Source: Astur gentilis (Eukaryota; Chordata; Aves; Accipitriformes; Accipitridae). Taken from it: a stretch of DNA of 64,000 bases. The notes beneath the pieces are model-generated. The model saw only the letters and a program-made list of their open reading frames with translations. It had not been told where the DNA came from and did no database searches. How positions within the stretch are numbered: the stretch's first letter is position 1; every line of letters begins with the position of its first letter. The translations under genes were made by a program, and so were the position numbers. Below, piece after piece: positions 51,801-62,890 of the stretch. The stretch lies in assembly GCF_929443795.1 (NCBI RefSeq), contig NC_064880.1, forward strand, positions 51,853,605-51,917,604, given 5' to 3'.

Positions 51801-52873
51801 GTATACAAACCTCAAACTCTACAGTACCTATAGCAAAGAATTTTATCTTCACCTCGACCTTTAAGCCGTGAACTTGCCAAAAAAATACCAATTTTCCTGA
51901 GCGGGTCCAAAGAAGTGTTTCACTGGACTCATTATTTGTCACCAGGAAGCTCCCAAGTAATTTCAACCACAGAAAGAAAATGTACCACATTTGTAAGTAA
52001 TGTGTACATGTTTTCTTTCCAGCTGATCAGCCCTGAGAGCACATCAGATTCAAAGGATTTTGTCCAGCTCTTACATTAGTTTTTAATAGCAAAATCTGAG
52101 TGTGCCTTCCACACTTTAAAAACTGACTGTAATCAAAATCTAATTAGTATTCTATTTTACTAGTGGGAAAACTGAGAGAAATGCACGCAGACATACATGG
52201 TGTTAGATATTAAGCCAAAAGATGTCTCCAGAAACCAGCCATTCATCTTTTGCCTTTTTTTTCTTTATCATCAACATCTTGTCTCTTGAAATATAGACAT
52301 CACTAAATCAAAAACACTTACCTTTTCACATCATTATAGAATTGCTCAGATTAAATAAGAGCTCTGTACAGCTTTTCAAATCTCAGCTCTGTTTTCAAAC
52401 CACCAGGGAGGGCTAGTTCTTCCTGCTCAGACAATTATCAAATTGTTGCCAATGTGAGCGTTCCTTGTATCAATCTCATTATTATTAAGTAGTCTAAACC
52501 ACCTATGGATCTCATTACCATCACTTTGAAAAAAGGTCACAAGGTAGCATCTGCAATTTACTTAAAAATCATCATTAAAAGTAATCCTTTTTTAAAGAAG
52601 GTTTAGGCTGCTTTAGTGTATTTCTGATGTTAACAAACAGAACTCTTAGAGACCTGAGAATTCTGCTCAATTTTGTTTGGTTGTTGTGGGATTTTATTCT
52701 TTGTTTACTTTGGAAGTAACAAGGACATCATCATCCTTCCTTTGTTTTCCTGGTGGAACTCCTGAGGTTATTGGGTGGTTCACATTGTAAAAGAAAGCTA
52801 GGTCAAATCACTAAAGATGAAGTCCTTACTGAAAAGTTAATTAGTCACTGAAAATGCATGAGCATTAAGGGGG

Positions 52874-52904
52874 AAAAAAAAAAAAAAAGAAAAAAAAAAA
52901 AAAA
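52874..52904. repeat. Interrupted A30 tract
   Basis: Fifteen A, one G, fifteen A. The single interruption suggests an older tract than the uninterrupted ones. Confidence 0.85.
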
Positions 52905-53350
52905 GGCAGCTTTAGCAGGACTTTCTCTTAGCAACTGCTCAGTTTTCATCATTTCATTTTGTGACGGTATCAATTTATCAATTTTCTAGCCATAATAATA
53001 GTCTTAAGTAGGTAAGAAACAATTTTTCATTCTGAATAAAAAGTATAAAAATTCCCTTCCTTACTTTTTTGAAAGAAAAAAAGACTGTCGGAACTTGTTT
53101 ATAAATTACAAATAAACACGAAAGAGAACAATCCTTGCTGTCCATCTCCCACTCACTTTTAAGTAGATCACTCTGCAAAATATTTTGCAGTTGGTTTGAT
53201 ATTTTTAGAGGAAAACATTTTTGCCCAGTAATACAGAAAAAAAATAATTGCTATCACTTCCTTCCTCTGAGAAAATGACACATAAAATTTTATATTTAAA
53301 ATTCAATTGAGAAAGAAACTATTTTTTACTCAAAGCCTTGTAGCTATGTA

Positions 53351-53402
53351 TCCTTTTTTTTTCCTCTCTCTCTTTTTTTTTTTCCTTTTTTTTTTTTTTT
53401 CC
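53351..53402. repeat. 52-bp pure pyrimidine tract
   Basis: T runs of 9, 11 and 17 are joined by CC and CTCTCTC segments with no purine over 52 bases. Such homopyrimidine mirror-like tracts can form triplex (H-DNA) structures. The minus open frame over 53319-53507 reads through it and is spurious. Confidence 0.85.
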
Positions 53403-54194
53403 GGTCTGTACAGTCTTATGCTGCATTTTGGATATAAACTTAATAGAAGATGTTGCAAAAAGTAGCAACTTCAAGTAGAGACAGAGAGTTATCGGACAAA
53501 CACGCAAAGGCAGAACATATAAGATGAACGGAACAACACTTCACAAGTTCAGAATATGATTGCTCCAGATAACTATATACTCTTAGATATTTTCATTCCT
53601 GTGTCTCATTAACATCTCTTGCTCCTGAAATGGTATCAAGTGTGATTTCTTTCTAAAATAGCTGATAAGATCATCCAGCTTTTTAGGCACAGATCTGCTG
53701 TATTTCAGCTGTGCAAATCAGTCATAAAACCCACAAAAATGATCCCTATCAACATTTTCAATTGTTGTCATTTATAACAGTATTTAAAGACCATTTTACA
53801 TTTCTTCACTTGTTGTGAAGAAAGGGAAGGTGCATATTTTTATGCATCTCACAGCAGATAATGCAATACAGCTTTGCATCAGGCTCTTCGACCTGAAAGT
53901 GTGCAAAGTATTAGCTCGGTTTCTACGTCCTATAATGACTCAACACGTTCTTGCCACAGACAAGCAAATCCCTGAAAGAGTACAGACCGAAATGTAAAAT
54001 CTACAAATACTTTTATGAAACAATGGATTTGTCTGTTTCAGAAATGTATTCGCCTAAAATGTGAAATGTCGCTGTATAGACACAAACATTTCACGAGCAA
54101 ACCATTTATATATCTTTCTATTTATACTTACTCATGCAACTCTACGTAACAGCTCATAAATGTAGGTCTTGTAGTACAAACATCCATAAATATA

Positions 54195-54230
54195 CAACAC
54201 ACACACTATATATGTATGTATATTAATATT
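54195..54230. repeat. (CA)n/(TA)n microsatellite
   Basis: ACAACACACACAC is followed by TATATATGTATGTATA, a short compound dinucleotide repeat. Confidence 0.75.
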
Positions 54231-54939
54231 TGTAATAGAAATCATATCTTTCCATCTTCTAAAGGCATCCTTTGTAGCTTTCTTGCCTTTTAAATTCAGC
54301 TGTTCTTGAACACAGTTTGTCTTTGAAATATGTCAGGATAATGCATTATTGAAGTACCGTACTGCTTGCTTTTTGAGACTGTACATAAAATCAGTCACGT
54401 TCAACAAATTTCCATTTTACTTAGTTCTTTTTCATAATTATTCCTCACTTCTATCACAGCCCTGTCCTCAAGAGCTCTCTGGTTACGCCACTAAAATTAA
54501 CCGCACACTACAGGTTATGCCTCCAAGGGACTTGCTATCAAGAGAAACCTAAGGTAAAGGAAGAAAGCAAAATAAAATCCTCTACTTTTTCTGAAATGGA
54601 TATGACTAATATATGAACCAGGTTGCAAAATTAAGCACCGGACACATGAACTAGATTTGGAAAAAAGTTTCTTATTTCACCAGATGCGTCAGAAACATTT
54701 GGTTTATTTCTTAATATATGGATTTTGAAAGCTACCAGGGATAGCATATCAGGGATTTAAAACCTGTCTTAAAACTTCTGGCTTAAATTGGTATCATTTT
54801 GTTCAAGAAAGAGTTAAGTCTAACAAGCAGAAAAAAAGAAATTAACTAAAGTAAGGCCCTTGTGATACAATGACACTTGCTCTATGCTCTTACAGAGAAA
54901 AACATGATGATAAAACACCACAAAGAGGAGTGTTATGAA

Positions 54940-55130
54940 TTTTATTAATGACTAGAAGACAGTGTGCAAAACATCAAAGGTCTGTGGAAAAGATTAATGA
55001 CCCCGTGTGAGACTGTTTAATTACCTCCAGCTAATTAGATTCTTGACCAAATTTTTAATATCTGCATTCCTTCTAAAGCCTAATTGAGATTCCACATTAT
55101 TTATCAATCTTTCAAAAAGCCCTTAGTGTG
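54940..55130. promoter_or_regulatory. Candidate conserved non-coding element, homeodomain-site rich
   Basis: Within about 70 bases there are TAATTA (55018-55023), CTAATTAG (55031-55038) and TAATTGAG (55081-55088), plus ATTAATGA near 54993. The surrounding sequence has no homopolymers or repeat signature. Palindromic TAATTA cores are classic homeodomain dimer sites, and this texture is common in ultraconserved enhancers near developmental genes. Conservation itself is not visible from a single sequence. Confidence 0.3.
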
Positions 55131-56114
55131 CTGCTTTTTTTAGGGTTTTTTTTTTCCCTTTGCACTTTGACTCCATTTATGGTCAATTATTAAATAAATA
55201 GCAAAGTAACTGTTCTCTCCAAACTGTATATGTGGAACACTTTATGCCTGTTTATTTTGACTAGGAGACTATCATTGGCATCTTTTATACATAATGAAGC
55301 ACTCTAACTAATAAACTGACTGACTTCACTGTAAACAACGTTGATAATATTTTTGTTATCTGGGCTGTGCTCAGGAACTCCTCATGTGGTTTCTGTAAAT
55401 TAGCCTTTGCTATTGTCAGTTAATCCTTATTTCAGTTTACCTTGGTCCAGTCCCAGGCCCGGAGTGGAGCGTTATCATGCAAACTGAAGAAGACAGCCCT
55501 CGCCGTTTGATTATTTTCCCCCGTTCATTTGGAAGTACTTTAGTGCTATAAAACACCGCTATTAAATGACTTGCCTTTATATAAGGAAATTGATGTCAGA
55601 AGGCAAGGGACACATGCAATAATTACTTATTTTTTATACCCCTTCAGCTCTCCCCAGTTAGGCACTGGCATGAAAAGAGAGGCCGATGTGTACAGCACAT
55701 CTAAAGACTGAACTTGGGTTAGGGTTTTCTGCAGAAGTTCTGCCATTTCGGTTGGGAGCGGAGGAAATGGGGAAAAGTCAGGCATTTCAAGGTATGCGAT
55801 GGGGAACACATATTTTGTGTACAGATTGAGAAACAAAATACTTCCCCGTTCAGAGGAGGCAGGGGACTCCCCGGTCTCCTTCTTTGTTTTAGCTATAAAA
55901 CAAAGCGCATTTGCTTTGGAAATCTTTTTGTCATTTTTAATATAAGTAAGAAAAATAAAGTGTGCACATGTGAAATTATATATTTATAATGCATGTATAA
56001 AACAAAACACTTTGGGAAAAATTATTTGTAATTCCATATAGATTTTTTCAAATTATCCACTAGAGTTTAGCTCATAAAATCATACCACATATACAAAAAT
56101 ATATGGAATAGCTT

Positions 56115-56138
56115 AAAAAAAAAAAAGAAAAAAAAAAA
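56115..56138. repeat. Interrupted A tract
   Basis: Twelve A, one G, eleven A. Confidence 0.8.
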
Positions 56139-57453
56139 CATATTCTCTATTAAATTTTAATAGGTTTTATGTTATTTGTATAAAATATTGTTGGCTGTAC
56201 CCCTACTAAAATACACAAGATTTTTTCCTGTGCGGTAGACGTGAGTGTCTGCATGTACAGACAGTCATCAAAAAACCCCACTACATGATGATCTATGCCA
56301 CTGTAATAAATGTAGAGGGGACAGGGCTTTGAGGGAGGGATCGCTTTTTTCATTATCATGTTTGCAACAAGCCTTGTCCAATGGGATAAGAACATCTATG
56401 CAGTATCACAAAACACATCATTTCGTAATATAAAAAGTATATGTCAAAATAGCAAACAATGTAAATCAATACAAAAGTATAATGAAGCAGGCATTAAAGA
56501 GACACATAATACATTATGCTTAATTTCTTGAGAGTGACATGAATATTTGGTTACTTACTAAATCACTCACAGGAATACTGCAGCAATGAACTTATTTGGG
56601 ATCCGGCAGTCAGAGCTACTTGATCTTTCCGATGCAATAAAAAGCTTAAAGTGCCTAAAATCTATGTATCCAGATATTTATTCTGTGCTCCAGTTGGTGG
56701 AGGAGTGCTTCGAACCCAGTAAAGATTTTATCCTTATAGCTATGGATAATAATGATATAATTTGTACCGTATCAGTGCACCATAATTGAGGGTCATGTTT
56801 TTACGTGAGGTACTTGGTAAAGACAGAATTAGAAAAAACAGGCCCTGTTTAACAGAGCACCCACCTTTTGCAAAACTGAGGGTACGTTTAATAGTTTCCC
56901 ATGGGAAAGGAACTGAGATTTCCGACACCTCGCCCTCCAGACTACCCTTATTTCTTTCACCCAGCCGTCGGGTTCAGCAGGGTGAGTAGTTTTTCTCTTA
57001 CAGGCTGTACGTACCTGTCTGGGACGCTCTCCGTGTGCCTTTGACGTCTGATCTACGACGCCAGCCCCAAAGGCATGACAGGTGACTGATACTCCTCAGT
57101 TTCTGGAGGACCGTGATGGATATTGGTACTGAAATAACTGATCTGGAGAGACAAGCTGGTGATGGGATTAATTCAAATGGCAATTCAGGCCCGGTTTAAT
57201 CAAATGCTGCATGGATGTGCTATAGATCAAGCATTTAAGGCTGGTGTTAGAGCCTCCGTCAACCCAGGGAGACTCTCCTTTAGTCCGTGTGGGCATCCTC
57301 CAGCCCCAGGGATTTCCCTTCTCCCTCCTGCCACAAGCACAGGCTCCTCCGGGGAAAGTTCACACTTATCACCCCACGCACTGGCAAGCTGAGCAATTTT
57401 ATATTTTCCAGTACTCCATTTCTTTCCAGCTGTATGGATGCTGCTGATGGTAC

Positions 57454-57508
57454 AATAATAATAATAATTTTAAAAAAATAAAAATAAAAACCAACCGAAA
57501 CCAACAAG
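57454..57508. repeat. (TAA)n and A-rich tract
   Basis: Five ATA/TAA units are followed by AAAAAAATAAAAATAAAAA and then CCAACCGAAACCAAC-type sequence, another A/C-rich series member. Confidence 0.8.
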
Positions 57509-58169
57509 CCACACAAAGCAAACCAAAAACTTTGTCCAGCTTGACCCAGTAGGAAGAACATCTGTGATGAGGAGGAAAATCTGGACAGATGTATAGCACC
57601 CAGAAAACATAGTGCTAGGCTACGGGGAGGGCACGAGGCAGCACAAGCGGTTACTTACTTTAAAAAAGAATTTATTAGCCCAGCCTTGCCCCTGTGGCCT
57701 TTGAGAGACTCAATAACGAGCTTGTCTCCTTCTTCATCACCCTGCTCTTTCACCTAGGGAAGACGGGCAGGGGCTGGCGGATACCTCCCCTGCGCTGATC
57801 AATAACCTGCTTCCCCCGCGGGAGGGACGGTCAGCCCACAGGAGGACACATGGGCAAGAGCAGAATTTCTGCATTTTCACTAATATTTATTCTCAATATT
57901 CTTCTCTGAGAATCTTTGTTCCATCTCATACGGGATATTTAAAATAACGGAATAATGGAAGCCAAATAAATATACTGAAAGAATACAGTAAGACAAATTT
58001 TGTCGTTTGAAGTTTTGGGTTGTTGCATTTTTAAATACTTTACTTTGTCCTAATCTGCTATACTAGTTTTTGCCTTTATACCAATATGTTCTTTTATATC
58101 GGGAATTCTTTCATAATTTTACATCTTTCTACACCAAGCCTGCCCAAAACCAAGATCCCTTCTAACTTA

Positions 58170-58226
58170 AAGTGCTCCTAAAAATTTGAAGTGCTCTATT
58201 AATTTTAAATTGCTCTACATCATGTC
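58170..58226. repeat. 19-bp tandem repeat, three units
   Basis: Units begin at 58170, 58189 and 58208. Each starts AA(G/T)TGCTC(C/T) and the first two continue into an A/T-rich second half. The exact 19-base spacing with a conserved TGCTC core supports a true small tandem duplication. Confidence 0.65.
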
Positions 58227-58779
58227 TGCTTAGAATTCCAACTGCTTTTTCACGCAAAAAATATTAAACTATAAAACGCACATCTGCAACATAACAGCTA
58301 CCCAGCTTTTTTTGATTTCAAACATCAACTTTCTCCCCTTTTCCTTTATCTTTGAAAGAAAAGAATGCTTTGGGAGAAAAAGAATAGAACGACTCATCAC
58401 ACGTTTTATTACGAGCCTCCCTCTATTGAAAACCTTTTAGGTATGTCACAGGACTAAATATATTTTATGTCTACCAATTGGTAGCACATAGTCCAGCCCA
58501 TTAACCCGTTGACCTCAATAAATTATGATTTCCTAGCACGAGCGGTATTGCTAGAAGATTGACACATCACCAAACGCGCACTGAGGGTTAACAATACTCC
58601 CCAGGATTTTTACAAGACGACTTCTGATCCGAGACGTCTGTCTTGCAGGCAGTTCTTTCGAAAACGCAAACAAAAATGTTTTTAAAGCCTTTGGTGTTTT
58701 TAGAAATCTGACTTTATCCTCAGCAACGAGAAAAAAAATGGCATCGCTTCCAGCTGAGCCCCTGTCACATTATCTGCAG
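58227..58779. other. Non-coding sequence
   Basis: Nothing is recognised. The stretch is AT-rich to about 58500, after which CpG density begins to rise. Confidence 0.5.
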
Positions 58780-59020
58780 AACAACAAAGGCACGGTGCAA
58801 CACCAGCACGGCCTTTCCCACGGTGGACCTTTGCCAACGCAAACCTCCGCTGCGGCACCGCACGCTCGCCTCCCGCTGCGAGGTCGCGCAGAGACGTCTC
58901 TCTGCTTCCCTTTGCTCGCATCGGTATTTCCACGGAGCGATACTCTCACCTGACCCTTAAAGGTCTATGCAATCCGGTCCTGGCTAGCGATCCGCCGGCT
59001 ATCTCCTGCCACCTCCGTCT
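58780..59020. promoter_or_regulatory. CpG-island-like patch
   Basis: By eye there are about 22 CpGs in 58801-59020 at GC near 58%, an observed/expected ratio around or above 1. This is among the densest CpG clusters in the window. Opposite-strand open frames (58738-58953 plus, 58700-58933 minus) mirror each other in GC-rich sequence and have no domain. It may be an orphan CpG island, promoter or enhancer; a transcription start cannot be placed. Confidence 0.4.
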
Positions 59021-62000
59021 TCTCTTTGATGTTCTTAAATGGATGTTGTTAAAAGGAACTTGTTGAGTGAAAGACACAAAAACTCTATTTACTGAAAAGA
59101 TAGGGCTGACTCAATATAGCGGTGTACTTTGGCGGCCGGGCTGATTTTTAGGAAAGAGTTTCGAACTGAAGGCCTGTCGTTTCTTCCACTCGCATAGCAA
59201 CTCAAGCGCCAACAAGTGGATTCATTGTCAAAGTCATTTTACTTGTGCTACGGTATCTGAAGCACATTATATTAATCTATCAAAGGGTCACTGCTCCTTT
59301 AATGAGTGACCATAAATATACATAAATACAAACCACCACCACCCCCCGTGCTCTGTATATCCCATGTATCAAGCACTTCCAGATCCATATATATTTACTA
59401 CTTTGCCATGAAGATATAAAACCATCTGAGCGATGTGATGAAGCAGTAACCCTTCCCAGCTACAACGCTTTATCATGCGACTAACTTGGGAGGTGCTGAT
59501 TATTTACACACAGTCTATCACAATAAGCTGCTCTTGGGATATTTTCCAAGCAACAAATTCAAGCAGAGTTTCTTGACTTTAAATTGGAGCTTGGTCTCTA
59601 CATACACTCTGATTTTCAGAGCATCCGTCTATTACCAGAGCAGCCGGGCTCCTGCTGAGGACACGGACTTTTGGTCCGGAGGGGCAGGTCAACCAAGATG
59701 AGATGTACATTCCCAGCTAATAGAGGAGTCACCCGCCCTGCCTTGACCAAATTCCAGTTTCTTTTCTGATGCGGTTGGATCTCGTATTCTTCCCTGTCCC
59801 ATTTTACACAGCCTGGAGCTGAGATAATCCCAATTGCATCTGCACGCTTCTCTGTAGGAGAGCGGCATCAGTTTGTTACTGACGTAAACAAGACTCGTGC
59901 CTTAAAAAAGGATGTGATTCTTTTTTTGGTTGGTAGCTGCTGTAATACCTTCTATCCATTTAAACGAGTTCCTTTTTACGTTATCACAATGTAACCTGTA
60001 TTATTGAATGCTGAATCCTATACTACTTGTGCATCCATGTAAGTTCATGGTGGCGTTTCTGCTCCTGAAGATTTGTTTGACACTCTCATTTTTTCTACGT
60101 GCGAGCACTATCAGGTGAAACTTTTTCGGTCAAACTAATCTTACCAGACATACTAATCTAAGGGTAGCTAAATGTTTCTTTGCTCTACTTCAGAGACAAT
60201 TTCTATGGCAAAGCCATCGAGGTTTTTGTCTCAAATGAGATGAGCAACCCATTATTCACTGGATCACGACTTCATATCAAGATAGAGGCGGCAGCTTCAT
60301 TTATGCAATGTAGCATCTCACAAATAGTAAGCATTAGACCACAAACGTGGTAACGGATCAACAGCAACAAAACGAGAGCGTGATCTTGGCTTTCGCTCTG
60401 GGAATTACACCGGCCCCAGCTGAGGAGGAACCAGCCACAGCCATCCACGCCGCCTGCAACGGCGCAGCTGCCTCCTGCACCCACGAACAGCCTTCTGCCA
60501 GACAAATAAATGCCTCTACCTGTAAATGCGATCAAAACACCCCTTGTAACTTTCAGTTATAACTTACAGCCATATTACATACTTATTCTTCCTTACCCTT
60601 TCAAGGCAGTTATGGGGAAGTTACGTTTTGGGAACTTTATGGGAAAGTAAGCCTTTGTTAGCAGAAACAGTGCGATGTTCCCATGAATCCACCTTAGCTA
60701 TAAAACCTCCACCACTATTGCGATTTCCACTCTCCAGCTCTTTACCAGGAAGCACTGAACTCCAATTTCCCCTTTACCCGACTGCAAGATATTTAAAACA
60801 AAGTGGCTATAGCTGCCATAACAAACCACCCATCTCTATCCCATCCCCTGGGTAAGCCTTCTGCTAACTTAAATGTTCTCAGTCAGAGCCCGAGAGAGGC
60901 AAAAGTTTCCTGTACAAGCCAGTGGTCCAATAAAATATTTGCTGGATGCAAAACATGTGGTTATATTGGGTTTTGTTAAGCAGTTTCCTAATAAAGGGCA
61001 ATGCATGTTCAGCCTTCATAGTAACTCAGATGTGACACAAATAATACAGCAAATAATTACGATGACCTTTCGCTCACCTCAAATTTAAACAAAGGTTAAG
61101 CTGCCCTTTAGAAAAGTAAATATTTTCTGTAGTCAAATAAGTGTAGACACCTTTAGAAACAAGGATATATTGCCAAACTAAACTAAACTGAAAATGGTTG
61201 CAATAGAATAATTTCAAAACATAAAGGATGCAGAGCTGCTGAGCAGAAGCAGCAGCCAGACACCCTGGCATCGCGGCCGGTCCCTTACCTTACAAAACTC
61301 CCAGGCTGATCTCCATATGTTTTCCAAGAACTGTTGCTTGAAATTTCTGTCCAGTCACAGCAGATAGGAGAGAGAAATATTAAAAATAAGAAAGTGCATA
61401 ATCTCCTTGCCCCCTTTAGTCTGGTAAACAATTTATATTCAATTTCATACAACGGAATGAATCCACGGACCTTTAAGTAATTAAGAAACAGACACTGAGG
61501 CTTAAAAAATAAACTTAATGGAAAATCTCACATAGTGGCCAGGAAATGGCTCATAGGTTTTATTTAGTTCTCATAGTCTAAGGTTTAACTGTTAGCTAGA
61601 TAAGAGCCAGGTGTGTTTTACACATCTAATTTGTTTAGTCTGAAGCTAATTCAAACAGCGCTTTTTAACTACAAGTCTGCACCCGGCTTTTAAAATCTAA
61701 ATCCAGAATGAATGGGTGTCATACATACTCAGGGTCTCTAAATAAGAAGGATCACCTTTGGGGAAGGAAATTCTCATTTATTTCTGGCACGCTTGGTTTT
61801 TTGGGGGGGTGGTCAGGCATCATTCTGTTAGCTGTGTTAAGATGACCAGCAGAAAGTCAGTGTTGCCCAACGCAGCCTCTCATACCAAAGGCAAGAGGAA
61901 AAACCACGCTGAAGACCACTTCTGAGTTTTCAGGGCCAAACAACGTCTTTCTGCTGACCTGTCCAGCGAAGGGATGCGAAATGCCCTAAGAGGTCTGATT

Positions 62001-62032
62001 TTCTATTTTGACATGAGCAAGCCACGAATCGC
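59021..62032. other. Unique non-coding sequence
   Basis: No gene is recognised. Around 59210-59330 the texture is conserved-looking, with few repeats and ROR/nuclear-receptor-like AAAGGGTCA near 59282. This is weak. Confidence 0.5.
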
Positions 62033-62190
62033 CCGTGGCCGGGCGAGGGGGAGGCGGCCGAGTGCGCGGAGGGAGCTGGGAGCCGCGGGGAGCTCTGCCG
62101 GGAGGAGATGCTGTCACCTCCGGGGACGCATGGGGATGAGGGGCCACGGCTGCAAACCTACAGGCGGACATCGCATTGGCAGGGGTAGGT
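62033..62190. promoter_or_regulatory. Short CpG-dense patch
   Basis: About 17 CpGs are counted by eye in roughly 150 bases at GC near 70%, an observed/expected ratio near 0.9, with AT-rich sequence on both sides. It is shorter than the usual 200-bp island threshold. The overlapping arginine-rich open frames (61974-62192 plus, 61986-62279 minus) follow from the composition. The patch could be an orphan promoter; a donor-like GGGGTAGGTAG lies at its right edge. Confidence 0.35.
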
Positions 62191-62519
62191 AGAGGCTGTA
62201 TAAAACATGCAGAGATGTTAAAATCTTGGATTCTTAACGTTTTGACCTTCAACCACCTCTGACGAGAAGAGAATTGCAAAATATTTGGTCAAGAATCACT
62301 TCAGACATGAAAAACAATAGAGTAATTTGTGGCAGTGACATTCATAATGCTCTAATACGGGGCAAATCGTAAGAAAACAGACGCAGTATCCATCATTACC
62401 ATTACAGTGTTGACTAACCTGGCTTTCAGACTCTGACTGAGACTTCTGATCCTATGGGTATAAGTAACGTTCAACTTTAACTGTACTTTCATTTTGACAA
62501 GTATTAATCGTGCCCTTCT

Positions 62520-62890
62520 CTGTTTGATCTACTAAAAAAGATAGTCAATGAATTTACACCCTGTTACTTATTCATGAACAAGTTGTGCCCCTGAATTTTA
62601 ACATGCTATGCCTTAAACTGTTAGCTGTATATCTGCTTTATGTGATGTTCCTACATAAGCTGGCAGTCCATCAATTTAGTGTCCATACATTTCTTTGAAA
62701 GCTATATTATAATTAGAGCTTAGGTTAATACTATTCAGTAACCATAAAACAGACATAAAATAATTATAACTCATTTAGTGAAATTAGAAAAAGAGCAATT
62801 ATTAGACTCCCATTGTGAGGCTTTGCTGTGAGGGACAGATAATCTATCTGCAAGATGTACTTTAAGAACACCATTTTGAAAGAAATAAAC
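62520..62890. promoter_or_regulatory. Candidate conserved non-coding element
   Basis: About 370 bases without homopolymers or repeats, with clustered AT-rich motifs: ATTATAATTAGAG near 62707, AATAATTATAAC near 62758, GCAATTATTAGAC near 62795, and GATAATCTATC near 62838. The texture resembles vertebrate developmental enhancers. Inference only. Confidence 0.2.

Larger units (their letters stand above)
45832..52873. other. Unique non-coding sequence
   Basis: No gene is recognised. It includes a short TA/TG repeat (about 47090-47121), an A run near 48108-48122, T17 at 48863-48879, and an A run near 49587-49602. The minus open frame at 47471-47872 (133 codons) has no recognisable domain. Confidence 0.55.
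52905..54939. other. Unique AT-rich non-coding sequence
   Basis: No gene is recognised. A long pyrimidine tract (53351-53402) and a CA/TA repeat (54195-54230) lie inside. Confidence 0.55.
55131..58168. other. Unique non-coding sequence
   Basis: No gene is recognised. It holds an interrupted A tract (56115-56138), a TAA repeat with a following A/C-rich part (57454-57535), and a GC-richer, CpG-poor part at 57700-57850. Open frames are short and unsupported. Confidence 0.55.

Noticed and set aside
55715..55731. GGGTTAGGGTTTT, telomere-like
   Set aside because: Only about two units; not an interstitial telomere array.
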